Shown: positions 26,073 to 43,332 of the stretch, piece by piece
Position numbering within the stretch: the first letter of the stretch is position 1
Layout of the letters: every line of letters begins with the position of its first letter
From: Helicobacter anseris
GTDB lineage: Bacteria > Campylobacterota > Campylobacteria > Campylobacterales > Helicobacteraceae
Direction of reading: 5' to 3'
NCBI GenBank assembly: GCA_004368235.1
Contig: JXTW01000006.1
Span: forward strand, 1,366 to 65,365
Length of the DNA stretch: 64,000 nucleotides
Notes under the pieces: generated by a model
What the model saw: the letters and a program-made list of their open reading frames with translations, nothing else
Told to the model about the DNA's origin: nothing
Database searches by the model: none
Position numbers and translations under genes: made by a program

Positions 26073-26921
26073 TTAGAAATCCTCTCGTATGCGTAGAAAT
26101 ACTGGATGTTTTGGATAATTATTTTTAGTTTTTTGATAATATTTGTAGGTAATAATTGTACCTATCTTTGGTGGGTTTTCCCGTATAAAATCATCAAATC
26201 CACTGCCAATTTTTATGATTTTGCCTAAATCTTTGTCTTCACAAATTATTGAACCCATAACTTTGGTATATTTTCCTGTACCTTTTTTATACCCTTTGAT
26301 AATACATTCAGAGTCAAAAAATACTTTAAATTTTAAAGCACTTTTATTGCGACCGGTAAGATATGGAGTATCATTTTTTCTTAAAATAATACCTTCGCCA
26401 TCGTTATGCTTAATTTGATGGAAAAAACGTATAATCTCTTCAATTTTTGTAAATTGATATTGAGGGATAACTTTAATGTAAGGAGCATGATACACAGAGA
26501 GATAATCTTTGATAACTTGAAGTCGCATAGATAGATTCCCTTTTTGATTAGGCACTTCAAAGATATTGAACCTAAGGGTCTTCCAAGATTCCTGCTTATC
26601 ATGGTTTTTAATTATAGAGATAATTTTTTCAAACTCATTGCGATTGCTCCAAAGCTCGCCATCAAGTTCAAAAGGGGGAAAATTTTCTAAAAACCATTTA
26701 GGGGCATTAATAGGTTTACCGCTTTTGGCAAAAAGCTGTTTTCCATCCCAATAAGCTCGCATTCCATCAAGTTTTTCACTAACAAGATATTGCATAGGAT
26801 CAATGCTTTGAATATTTTCTAAGACCACTGGAAGTATGAGTTTAGGGCTAGCAGAAACCTGATTAGAGCTAAGCCAGAATACTAGAAAGATAAAAAAAGA
26901 ATATTTTAGATTTTTTAACAT
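26073..26921 (-). CDS. Exported ATP-dependent DNA ligase (LigE/LigB small type)
   Basis: A 282-residue protein with a hydrophobic signal segment (about residues 8-24, FIFLVFWLSSNQVSA) followed by a minimal ATP-ligase: motif I SEKLDGMRAYWDG, where Lys is the adenylated residue (about 48), ELDGELW (motif III), EGIILRKND (motif IV) and LKFKVF (motif V), with an OB-fold end. Small ATP-dependent ligases with a leader are thought to act in the periplasm, perhaps on DNA taken up for transformation. It is additional to the NAD-dependent LigA at 61-63 kb. It sits between gmd and manC, overlapping the manC stop by 7 bases. Confidence 0.88.
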   Translation of the reverse strand: MLKNLKYSFFIFLVFWLSSNQVSASPKLILPVVLENIQSIDPMQYLVSEKLDGMRAYWDGKQLFAKSGKPINAPKWFLENFPPFELDGELWSNRNEFEKIISIIKNHDKQESWKTLRFNIFEVPNQKGNLSMRLQVIKDYLSVYHAPYIKVIPQYQFTKIEEIIRFFHQIKHNDGEGIILRKNDTPYLTGRNKSALKFKVFFDSECIIKGYKKGTGKYTKVMGSIICEDKDLGKIIKIGSGFDDFIRENPPKIGTIITYKYYQKTKNNYPKHPVFLRIREDF

Positions 26922-28324
26922 CGCTTAAAGTCATCTTCAATTCTAATAATATCGTCTTCACCTAGATATTCTCCCATTTGTATTTCAATAATAATCAAAT
27001 CAATTTTTCCATTATTGGCTAAGCGGTGTGCCTTTCCAGCAGGTATATAAGTAGATTCGTTTGGATGGAGCTCAAAAGTATTATCTTCTAAAGTGATGGT
27101 CGCACTACCACTAACAATAATCCAGTGTTCATTTCTATGATGATGTTTTTGTAAGCTTAGACGTGATTGTGGTTTAACAAGAATTTTTTTGATTTTGTAG
27201 GTATGAGATTCAAGCAAGACTTGATAGCTGCCCCATGGACGATAAGTAAGGGCATGAAATTTTGTTAAGTGTGGATGAGTGGTATTAATTTTTGAAATAA
27301 GATTTTTTATTTCTTCACTACGACCTTTTTTGGCAATAAGCAAAGAATCAATCGTGTCAATAATTAAGAGATTGTCTATACCTAAAGTGGCTACAAAACG
27401 ATCTGATAGGATGAAATTATCCTTAGAATCATCTTGCAAAATATTAGATTGAGATATTTTGGATTTATCTTTGTTGTATTCATTGGCTAATGAATCGAAG
27501 CTGCCAATATCGCTCCACTCAAATTTTGCCTGAATGCAAGCAACTTTTTTGCTTTTTTCCATTAGTGCATAGTCAATGCTGATAGAGGGCATATCTAGAC
27601 TAAGCTCTTTTGATAATCGCAAGCAAGTATTTTTGTTTTGCTCATTATAAATGTTTTCTTTAGTGGCGTGATCATAGACATTTTTAGTTGTATCAAAAAC
27701 TTCTTTAGCATATGTTTTTAATTCATTTAAGAATATGCCAGCACAGAAGCAAAACATACCGCTATTCCAATAGAAATCCTTAGATTTTATATAAGATTTG
27801 GCAGTGGCTAGATTTGGCTTTTCAATAAATTGTTGAACAATATTATCTTTAGCCTGGATGTATCCGTAGCCAGTATGAGGGGATGTGGGGACGATACCAA
27901 ATGTTGTAAGGTAGCCTTGTTTGGCAAATTCTATAGCTTCATAAATTGTCTGTATATATGCTGTATGATCTTGAATATAGTGATCACTAGGTAAAATTAA
28001 TAAAATATCCTCTGGATTAGCATTAAAAGCGCTAAAGGCAATAGCAGGTGCTGTATTTCTAGGAATAGATTCTAAAATAATGCTACTTATAGGAATGGAG
28101 ATGTCTCTGGCTTGATCATTAATAAGAAAGTAAAATTGTTCGTTAGAAATTACTTCAAATGTTGTTCCTTTGGTTGAGAGTAGAGGAGAATTACGTAGTA
28201 GAGTTTGTTGAAATAGAGAATGTTTACCTATAAGTGTATTAAATTGTTTTGGAAAGCTTTCTCTAGAAATGGGCCAAAGTCGAGTACCACTACCGCCACA
28301 TAGAACTACAATTTTAAGATTCAT
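26915..28324 (-). CDS. manC: Mannose-1-phosphate guanylyltransferase / mannose-6-phosphate isomerase
   Basis: A bifunctional type II enzyme that makes GDP-mannose. The 469-residue product has the nucleotidyltransferase loop VLCGGSGTRLWPISR (about residues 6-20), FPKQF, FIEKP (about 160), and a C-terminal cupin isomerase domain with RPWGSYQVL (about 365), QKHHHRNEHW, and GKAHRLAN. I chose ATG 28322-28324 because AAGGA is 8 bases upstream; the longer frame starting at 28375 lacks a site. It supplies GDP-mannose for Gmd, and together with gmd and the GT10 enzyme it forms a fucosylation gene set. The promoter should lie in 28325-28500. Confidence 0.96.
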   Translation of the reverse strand: MNLKIVVLCGGSGTRLWPISRESFPKQFNTLIGKHSLFQQTLLRNSPLLSTKGTTFEVISNEQFYFLINDQARDISIPISSIILESIPRNTAPAIAFSAFNANPEDILLILPSDHYIQDHTAYIQTIYEAIEFAKQGYLTTFGIVPTSPHTGYGYIQAKDNIVQQFIEKPNLATAKSYIKSKDFYWNSGMFCFCAGIFLNELKTYAKEVFDTTKNVYDHATKENIYNEQNKNTCLRLSKELSLDMPSISIDYALMEKSKKVACIQAKFEWSDIGSFDSLANEYNKDKSKISQSNILQDDSKDNFILSDRFVATLGIDNLLIIDTIDSLLIAKKGRSEEIKNLISKINTTHPHLTKFHALTYRPWGSYQVLLESHTYKIKKILVKPQSRLSLQKHHHRNEHWIIVSGSATITLEDNTFELHPNESTYIPAGKAHRLANNGKIDLIIIEIQMGEYLGEDDIIRIEDDFKRC

Positions 28325-28518
28325 ATTTTCAGTCCTTAAGTAATATAGTAATGAATAAACTAAAATATTTTGCACCTATAGTAGCACATTCTTGATTTTT
28401 AAACCATAGATTCTAAAATTAAAATAATAAAAATTAATAGCTTTAAAGATAAAATAATCATGTAAATTTTATTATTTAATTAAAAAAAGTAGCCTAAGAA
28501 TTGGTCCTATATTAATGC

Positions 28519-28547
28519 TTGACTTTTAAAATAAAAATTGATATAAT
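28519..28547 (+). promoter_or_regulatory. Sigma-70 promoter of the tRNA-tuf operon
   Basis: TTGACT (28519-28524), exactly 17 bases, TATAAT (28542-28547), followed by a GC-rich start region (TTCGCGC). The -35 box departs from the consensus by a single base (last position) and the -10 box is perfect; a transcription start near 28555 lies about 40 bases before the first tRNA. Confidence 0.8.
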
Positions 28548-28592
28548 TCGCGCTTCTAGTTTAAAACTAGAAATGGAATTTATATTTGTTAT

Positions 28593-28668
28593 GCTGGTTT
28601 AGCTCAGTTGGTAGAGCAGCTGCCTTGTAAGCAGCAGGTCGGGGGTTCAAGTCCCTTAACCAGCTCCA
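28593..28668 (+). tRNA. tRNA-Thr (anticodon TGT)
   Basis: A 76-base tRNA with a 7-bp acceptor stem GCTGGTT/AACCAGC, anticodon loop CTTGTAA (anticodon TGT), TTCAAGT T-loop and encoded CCA. It reads ACA codons. First of the tRNA set upstream of tuf. Confidence 0.97.
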
Positions 28669-28733
28669 TTCAAACTCTTTACAGACTTTTCTGTTTCAGT
28701 GTTTTGACCAGTTTTTCTGACGGTGTTATTTTT

Positions 28734-28818
<85 letters not shown>

Positions 28819-28844
28819 CTTACAGAGTTTATTAGTTAAATGAT

Positions 28845-28921
28845 GCGGGAATAGCTCAGTTGGCTAGAGCATCAGCCTTCCAAGCTGAGGGTCGCGGGTT
28901 CGAGCCCCGTTTCCCGCTCCA
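28845..28921 (+). tRNA. tRNA-Gly (anticodon TCC)
   Basis: A 77-base tRNA with acceptor GCGGGAA/TTCCCGC, anticodon loop CTTCCAA (anticodon TCC, reading GGA/GGG) and encoded CCA. Third in the tuf-linked tRNA series. Confidence 0.97.
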
Positions 28922-28986
28922 TATACTGGGAGCTGATTTGGCAGAGTTTATCTTCTTGTATATTTTGCTTTTGCTCCAGTAATAGT

Positions 28987-29061
28987 GCCCATATAGCTCA
29001 GTGGCAGAGCACTTCCTTGGTAAGGAAGAGGTCGGCGGTTCAATCCCGCTTATGGGCTCCA
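28987..29061 (+). tRNA. tRNA-Thr (anticodon GGT)
   Basis: A 75-base tRNA with acceptor GCCCATA/TATGGGC, anticodon stem CTTCC/GGAAG and loop TTGGTAA (anticodon GGT, reading ACC/ACU), encoded CCA. The gene order Thr-Tyr-Gly-Thr-tuf is the same as thrU-tyrU-glyT-thrT-tufB of E. coli. Confidence 0.97.
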
Positions 29062-29158
29062 GTTTATTGATTTTATTTTGTTCGGATTGGCTTCTAATTT
29101 AGCTTTTTTGGTGTAAAATTAGGGTTTAAATCTTAGAAATCTTTTAGAGGAGAAAAAT

Positions 29159-30358
29159 ATGGCTAAAGAAAAATTTGTCAAAAACAAACCGCATGTCAAT
29201 GTCGGAACAATCGGACACGTAGACCATGGTAAAACTACTTTGAGTGCGGCAATTTCTGCTGTATTGTCTGTAAAGGGTCTTGCAGAGATGAGAGATTATG
29301 ACAATATTGATAACGCACCCGAAGAAAAAGAAAGAGGTATTACCATTGCTACTTCTCATATTGAGTATGAAACAGAAAATCGTCATTATGCTCACGTAGA
29401 TTGCCCAGGGCACGCTGATTATGTAAAAAATATGATTACTGGTGCTGCTCAAATGGATGGAGCAATTCTTGTTGTATCTGCTGCTGATGGTCCAATGCCA
29501 CAAACTCGTGAGCATATTTTGCTTTCTCGCCAAGTAGGAGTACCTTATATTGTTGTTTTTCTTAATAAGCAAGATATGGTTGATGATCAGGAATTACTTG
29601 ATCTTGTTGAGATGGAAGTAAGAGAATTGCTAAGTGCTTATGAATTCCCTGGCGATGATACTCCTATTGTTGCAGGTTCTGCTCTTAAAGCTCTTGAAGA
29701 AGCAAAAAGTGGAACTCTTGGTGAGTGGAGTGAAAAAGTATTAAAGCTAATGGCTGAAGTAGATGCTTACATTCCAACTCCAGAGAGAGATACTGATAAA
29801 ACCTTCTTAATGCCTGTTGAAGATGTTTTCTCGATTGCTGGTCGTGGAACTGTTGTAACAGGAAGAATTGATAGAGGTGTTGTAAAAGTTGGTGATGAAG
29901 TAGAGATTGTTGGAATTAGAGATACACAAAAAACTACAGTTACTGGCGTTGAGATGTTTAGAAAAGAGCTAGATCAAGGTGAAGCTGGTGATAATGTTGG
30001 TATACTCTTAAGAGGAACTAAAAAAGAAGAAGTTGAAAGAGGTATGGTTCTTTGTAAGCCAGGTTCAATCACTCCTCATAAAAAGTTTGAAGGAGAGATT
30101 TATGTTCTTTCTAAGGATGAAGGTGGTCGCCATACTCCTTTTTTCGATGGTTATAGACCACAATTTTATGTACGAACAACTGACGTGACTGGTTCAATTA
30201 AGTTACCTGATGGCGTAGAGATGGTTATGCCTGGCGATAATATTAAGATCACTGTTGAATTAATTACTCCAATTGCACTTGAGTTAGGAACCAAATTTGC
30301 TATTCGTGAAGGTGGTAGAACTGTTGGTGCTGGTGTTGTTACAAAGATTATTGAGTAA
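29159..30358 (+). CDS. tuf: Elongation factor Tu
   Basis: EF-Tu brings aminoacyl-tRNA to the ribosome. The 399-residue product has G1 [10 protein letters not shown] (about residues 19-28), [12 protein letters not shown] (switch II, about 81), and NKQDMVD (G4, about 136), followed by domains 2 and 3 ([34 protein letters not shown]). It is the protein-coding head of the tRNA-tuf-rpmG-secE-nusG region. A good AGAGGAG ribosome binding site (29147-29153) precedes the ATG; TAAAAT at 29114-29119 may be an additional promoter -10 of tuf alone, after the tRNAs. Confidence 0.99.
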   Translation: MAKEKFVKNKPHVNVGTIGHVDHGKTTLSAAISAVLSVKGLAEMRDYDNIDNAPEEKERGITIATSHIEYETENRHYAHVDCPGHADYVKNMITGAAQMDGAILVVSAADGPMPQTREHILLSRQVGVPYIVVFLNKQDMVDDQELLDLVEMEVRELLSAYEFPGDDTPIVAGSALKALEEAKSGTLGEWSEKVLKLMAEVDAYIPTPERDTDKTFLMPVEDVFSIAGRGTVVTGRIDRGVVKVGDEVEIVGIRDTQKTTVTGVEMFRKELDQGEAGDNVGILLRGTKKEEVERGMVLCKPGSITPHKKFEGEIYVLSKDEGGRHTPFFDGYRPQFYVRTTDVTGSIKLPDGVEMVMPGDNIKITVELITPIALELGTKFAIREGGRTVGAGVVTKIIE

Positions 30359-30381
30359 TTAATAATAATTTAGGATTGACA

Positions 30382-30540
30382 ATGAAGGTTAAAATTGGAT
30401 TGAAGTGTTCTGAATGTGGTGATATTAATTATAGCACTACAAAGAATGCAAAAACTAATACAGAAAAACTGGAGCTCAAAAAATTCTGTCCAAGATTAAA
30501 TAAGCACACAGTGCATAAAGAAGTCAAGCTAAAAAGCTAG
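30382..30540 (+). CDS. rpmG: 50S ribosomal protein L33
   Basis: A 52-residue basic protein, [19 protein letters not shown]..., with one CxxC pair (Cys9, Cys12) and a single later cysteine (Cys36, in [13 protein letters not shown]). The absence of the second CxxC pair is like other epsilonproteobacterial L33. Only about 24 bases separate it from tuf; TAGGA at 30371-30375 is a plausible ribosome binding site. It is followed by a hairpin and then tRNA-Trp. Confidence 0.95.
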   Translation: MKVKIGLKCSECGDINYSTTKNAKTNTEKLELKKFCPRLNKHTVHKEVKLKS

Positions 30541-30542
30541 AG

Positions 30543-30570
30543 TCTTGGGGGATTTTCCCCTAAGATTTTT
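30543..30570 (+). terminator. Terminator-like hairpin between rpmG and tRNA-Trp
   Basis: Stem TCTTGGGGG (30543-30551) with CCCCTAAGA (30557-30565), a 9-bp stem including one G-T pair, loop ATTTT, followed by TTTTT (30566-30570). The tRNA-Trp 5' end begins at the very next base. It could attenuate transcription into tRNA-Trp/secE/nusG or mark RNase processing. Confidence 0.65.
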
Positions 30571-30646
30571 AGGTCAGTAGCTCCAATGGTAGAGCGTCGG
30601 TCTCCAAAACCGAGTGTTGGGGGTTCGAGTCCCTCCTGGCCTGCCA
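30571..30646 (+). tRNA. tRNA-Trp (anticodon CCA)
   Basis: A 76-base tRNA with acceptor AGGTCAG/CTGGCCT (one G-T pair), anticodon CCA in cggtctCCAaaaccg, and an encoded CCA end. It sits between rpmG and secE, its usual place in many proteobacteria. Confidence 0.97.
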
Positions 30647-30691
30647 TTTGCTAAATTGGATGGAAGTTAAACTAAATATAAAGTGTAAGAA

Positions 30692-30871
30692 ATGAAAAGA
30701 ATAATTACTTATTACAAAATGGCAAGAGAAGAACTTGAAAAAGTGATTTTCCCCACTAAAGAACAAAGGCGTACAGCATTTATCTCTGTTCTTATAGTTG
30801 TAAGTGCAGTTTCTATTTTTTTAGCTTTGGTAGATTTTATTTTGTCTGCTTCTGTATCTAGTATTCTTTGA
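30692..30871 (+). CDS. secE: Protein translocase subunit SecE
   Basis: A 59-residue protein with an amphipathic N-terminal helix (MAREELEKVIFPTKEQRR) and one transmembrane helix (about residues 29-55, TAFISVLIVVSAVSIFLALVDFIL). This minimal SecE, stabilising SecY in the translocon, is typical of epsilonproteobacteria. nusG starts 17 bases later. RBS GTGTAAGAA is weak. Confidence 0.94.
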   Translation: MKRIITYYKMAREELEKVIFPTKEQRRTAFISVLIVVSAVSIFLALVDFILSASVSSIL

Positions 30872-30888
30872 TTGTATAGGAGAGTTTT

Positions 30889-31410
30889 ATGTCGCTAGAT
30901 TGGTATGCAATACAGACTTATTCTGGTAGTGAACAAGCAGTAGAGCGAGCAATTAGAAATTTAATGGATAGTGCCAAAATTGATTGCCGTATTGTTGTGC
31001 CTACAGAGGATGTATTTGAATATAAAAATGGTAAAAAAATTATGAAACAGCGTAGTATTTATCCTGGGTATGTTTTTATTCAGGTTGAGCTTGATACTTC
31101 TATTTGGCATATGATCCAAAAATTGCCAAAGGTTTCAAAATTTATTGGCGAAGACAAAAAGCCAACACCATTAAGTCAAGAGGATGTGAATTCTATCCTA
31201 GAAAAAATAGAAAAGCGTGCTGAACCTAAACCTAAGATTTTCTTTGGTAAGGGTGAAGTGGTACGTATTATTAATGGACCATTTGTAAACTTTACAGCTG
31301 TGGTTGAAGAATATGATGTCGAGCATGAAAAACTAAAACTTAATGTTTCTATCTTTGGTAGGAATACTCCTATAGAGATACTGTATTCACAAGTAGAAAA
31401 AATAGTATAA
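30889..31410 (+). CDS. nusG: Transcription termination/antitermination factor NusG
   Basis: A 173-residue RNA polymerase accessory factor. The NGN domain starts WYAIQTYSGSEQAVERAI (about residues 5-22), with YPGYVFIQVEL near 60, and the KOW domain is at the C-terminus (GEVVRIINGPFVNFTAVVEEY, about 116-136). Ribosome binding site AGGAGAG just upstream of ATG 30889. Upstream of rplK as usual, in the order secE-nusG-rplK-rplA. Confidence 0.97.
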   Translation: MSLDWYAIQTYSGSEQAVERAIRNLMDSAKIDCRIVVPTEDVFEYKNGKKIMKQRSIYPGYVFIQVELDTSIWHMIQKLPKVSKFIGEDKKPTPLSQEDVNSILEKIEKRAEPKPKIFFGKGEVVRIINGPFVNFTAVVEEYDVEHEKLKLNVSIFGRNTPIEILYSQVEKIV

Positions 31411-31423
31411 GTAAGGATGAAAT

Positions 31424-31849
31424 ATGGCAAAAAAGATTGTTGGTGAGTTAAAGCTTCAAATTCCTGCTGGTAAGGCGAATCCATCTCCACCTGTTGGACC
31501 GGCTCTAGGTCAGAGAGGAATTAATATTATGGAATTTTGTAAGGCTTTTAACGAAAAGACTAAGGATATGGGTAATTTTAATATTCCTGTTTTAATTACT
31601 GTATATCAAGATAAGAGTTTCAGCTTTATTACAAAAAAGCCACCAGTGACTGATTTGATTAAAAAAGCTGCAAATATCACAAAGGGTTCTGATAATCCTT
31701 TAAAAAATAAAATTGGCACATTGACTGAAAAGCAACTTGAAGAAATTGCTACCACAAAAATGGAAGATTTGAATGCCAATGATATTGAGGCAGCAAAAAA
31801 AATTGTTGCTGGTAGTGCTAGAAGCATGGGTATTGATATTGTAGATTAA
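31424..31849 (+). CDS. rplK: 50S ribosomal protein L11
   Basis: A 141-residue protein at the ribosomal GTPase-associated centre, binding 23S rRNA with L10/L12. It starts [21 protein letters not shown] and has [22 protein letters not shown] and a C-terminal RNA-binding domain with [15 protein letters not shown]. Fourteen bases after nusG, AAGGATG upstream. Normal length. Confidence 0.98.
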   Translation: MAKKIVGELKLQIPAGKANPSPPVGPALGQRGINIMEFCKAFNEKTKDMGNFNIPVLITVYQDKSFSFITKKPPVTDLIKKAANITKGSDNPLKNKIGTLTEKQLEEIATTKMEDLNANDIEAAKKIVAGSARSMGIDIVD

Positions 31850-31889
31850 TGTTAAGAAAATAATAAACTATTGATGGAGATTGAAAGGT

Positions 31890-32594
31890 ATGGGAAAAAA
31901 GGTAGCCAAAAGATTACAAAATTTACTATCAAAATTTGATAGTACACAGTTATTTAGTTTAGAGGAAGGTGTGAAAGTAGCAAAAAGCCTTGCTTCTGCT
32001 AAATTTGATGAAACTGTTGAAATTTCACTAAGACTTGGCGTTGACCCAAGACATGCCGACCAGATGATTAGAGGAGCGGTAGTGTTGCCACATGGTACTG
32101 GAAAAAAAGTCCGTGTAGCAGTATTTGCTAAAGATTTAAAAGCTGATGAGGCTAAAAAGGCTGGTGCGGATATTGTGGGCGATGAAGATCTAGTTGAAAT
32201 GATTAAAAATGGAAATATTGATTTTGATATGCTCATTGCTACACCAGATATGATGGCTCTTGTTGGTAAGGTGGGTAGGATTTTAGGACCGAAAGGTTTA
32301 ATGCCAAATCCAAAGACTGGAACTGTAACTTTAGAAGTTGGCAAGGCTGTAGAGAATGCTAAAAGTGGGCAGGTAAACTTTAGAGTTGATAAGAAGGGAA
32401 ATATTCATGCTCCGCTTGGTAAGGTTAGTTTTTCAGAAGATAAAATTAAAGATAATTTAGTAGAATTTTTAAAAACTATTAATCGTCTTAAACCTGCTAG
32501 TGCAAAAGGCAAGTATATCAAGGGTGCAGCCTTGTCATTGACAATGTCTCCATCAGTTAAGCTGGATACACAAGAGTTGGTAGATATTAAGTAG
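31890..32594 (+). CDS. rplA: 50S ribosomal protein L1
   Basis: A 234-residue ribosomal protein forming the L1 stalk. Key landmarks are RQADQ-type [20 protein letters not shown] (about residues 50-69), [17 protein letters not shown] and [16 protein letters not shown] near the end. I chose ATG 31890 instead of the in-frame TTG at 31881; TGGAGA (31875-31880) sits 9 bases upstream. Follows rplK by 40 bases. In E. coli L1 represses its own operon by binding its mRNA; no leader structure is clear here. Confidence 0.97.
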   Translation: MGKKVAKRLQNLLSKFDSTQLFSLEEGVKVAKSLASAKFDETVEISLRLGVDPRHADQMIRGAVVLPHGTGKKVRVAVFAKDLKADEAKKAGADIVGDEDLVEMIKNGNIDFDMLIATPDMMALVGKVGRILGPKGLMPNPKTGTVTLEVGKAVENAKSGQVNFRVDKKGNIHAPLGKVSFSEDKIKDNLVEFLKTINRLKPASAKGKYIKGAALSLTMSPSVKLDTQELVDIK

Positions 32595-32619
32595 TTTTCT
32601 TTATTTGTATTTTTATCTT

Positions 32620-32683
32620 TAGACTAGAGACTATAAGGGCGTTAGCTTAATTATATTTTATTCCTTATATAAGTTTAAGTCTA
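32620..32683 (+). promoter_or_regulatory. Ribosomal protein L10 leader hairpin
   Basis: The 103-base gap between rplA and rplJ can fold into a long hairpin: TAGACT (32620-32625) with AGTCTA (32678-32683), then TATAAGG (32632-32638) with CCTTATA (32663-32669), separated by an internal loop. The position and shape match the L10 leader, where L10(L12)n binds to repress rplJL translation. The arms end just before the AGGAGG site. Confidence 0.65.
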
Positions 32684-32697
32684 GAAAGGAGGAAATG

Positions 32698-33180
32698 ATG
32701 ACAAAGCAGGATAAGAAAGTTTTGGTAGATTCTTTGGTTACAGAGTTTAAAAAATGTAATTCTTTAATTATCTGTGATTATAAGGGTTTGACTGTTAAGC
32801 AACTTGAAACTTTAAGAGATGTTGCCAGAAAATCAGAAGCTAGAGTGCAGGTTATTAAAAATACGCTTGCAAAAATTGCTTTGAAAGAAGCTGGCTATCC
32901 TAATTTTGATATTAAAGATACTAATATCTTTATATGGAGTAATGAACAGATTAGTCTTTCTAAGTTTGTAACAAAGTTTGCAGATGACAATAAAGAAACC
33001 TTTAGTGTTAAAATGGGTTGCTTTGATGGTGAAATTGTTGATACTGCTCATATTACAACAATTTCTAAAATGCCAAGTCGTGATGAGCTTATTGGTATGC
33101 TATTGTCTGTTTGGACTGGTCCAGCACGTTATTTTGCTACGGCGCTAGATAATTTAAAGAAGCAAAAAGAAAATGAATAA
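32698..33180 (+). CDS. rplJ: 50S ribosomal protein L10
   Basis: A 160-residue protein that anchors L7/L12 to 23S rRNA. It contains [21 protein letters not shown] (about residues 17-37) and [17 protein letters not shown] (about 52-68), and a C-terminal helix for L12 binding ([23 protein letters not shown]). Two ATGs (32695, 32698); AGGAGG (32687-32692) is 5 bases from the second and 2 from the first, so I use 32698. Probably autoregulated through the leader hairpin upstream. Confidence 0.97.
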   Translation: MTKQDKKVLVDSLVTEFKKCNSLIICDYKGLTVKQLETLRDVARKSEARVQVIKNTLAKIALKEAGYPNFDIKDTNIFIWSNEQISLSKFVTKFADDNKETFSVKMGCFDGEIVDTAHITTISKMPSRDELIGMLLSVWTGPARYFATALDNLKKQKENE

Positions 33181-33195
33181 TTTGAGGAGTTAAAA

Positions 33196-33573
33196 ATGGC
33201 AATTACAAAAGAAGAAATTTTAGATTATATTGGTGGTATGTCTGTTCTTGAGCTTTCAGAACTTGTGAAAGCTTTTGAGGAAAAATTTGGTGTTTCAGCT
33301 GCTCCTACTGTAGTAGCTGGTGGAGCTGCTGTAGCTGGTGGAGCTGCTGCTGGTGAAGAAAAAACAGAATTTAATATTGTGCTTACTGATGCAGGTGCTA
33401 ATAAGATTAATGTTATTAAGGTGGTAAGAGAGATTACAGGTCTTGGTCTAAAAGAAGCTAAAGAAGCTACTGAATCTACCCCAAGCGTACTTAAAGAGGG
33501 TGTGAGCAAAGAAGATGCTGAAGCCTTTAAGAAAAAATTAGAGGAAGCAGGGGCAAAAGTAGAGGTAAAATAA
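33196..33573 (+). CDS. rplL: 50S ribosomal protein L7/L12
   Basis: A 125-residue acidic stalk protein that recruits translation factors. N-terminal dimerisation domain ([24 protein letters not shown]), an Ala/Gly-rich flexible hinge ([17 protein letters not shown], about residues 39-55), and the C-terminal factor-binding domain with [26 protein letters not shown]. Highly conserved and codon-biased. It is followed by a terminator-like hairpin before rpoBC. Confidence 0.98.
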   Translation: MAITKEEILDYIGGMSVLELSELVKAFEEKFGVSAAPTVVAGGAAVAGGAAAGEEKTEFNIVLTDAGANKINVIKVVREITGLGLKEAKEATESTPSVLKEGVSKEDAEAFKKKLEEAGAKVEVK

Positions 33574-33597
33574 CTTTTGATAGCTTAAAAATATGTT

Positions 33598-33633
33598 AAA
33601 CCCAAGGCTATTTGAATGGCTTTGGGTTTTTTT
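33598..33633 (+). terminator. Terminator/attenuator between rplL and rpoBC
   Basis: Stem AAACCCAAGGC (33598-33608) with GCTTTGGGTTT (33619-33629), 11 bp including one G-T pair, loop TATTTGAATG, followed by TTTT (to 33633). It lies 87 bases before the rpoBC start. Partial termination here, as in the E. coli rplL-rpoB gap, would set the ratio of ribosomal protein to polymerase mRNA. Confidence 0.8.
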
Positions 33634-33674
33634 GTGTTAACACTTTAATAAATTTGTTTAGCAGATTTGCTTAG

Positions 33675-42362
<8,688 letters not shown>

Positions 42363-42401
42363 ATTTTGCGTTTTCTAAGCCAAATAAAAGATTTTTTTTT
42401 G

Positions 42402-42407
42402 TAGAAT
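42402..42407 (+). promoter_or_regulatory. Candidate -10 box (TAGAAT) for rpsL-rpsG-fusA
   Basis: TAGAAT at 42402-42407 follows a T9 run and lies 41 bases before the rpsL start. It suggests an own promoter for the str operon. No clear -35 hexamer. Confidence 0.4.
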
Positions 42408-42448
42408 CTAGCATTTTTATCAAAAAACATTAGACGAAAGGAATTAAA

Positions 42449-43323
<875 letters not shown>

Positions 43324-43332
43324 GGAGACAAT

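Noticed and set aside
30382-30540. rpmG as a degraded gene because it lacks a second CxxC pair
   Set aside because: Other epsilonproteobacterial L33 proteins have the same single-pair form and the frame, length and context are normal.
31881-31889. Upstream TTG start for rplA
   Set aside because: ATG 31890 has a ribosome binding site at good spacing and gives the standard L1 N-terminus.
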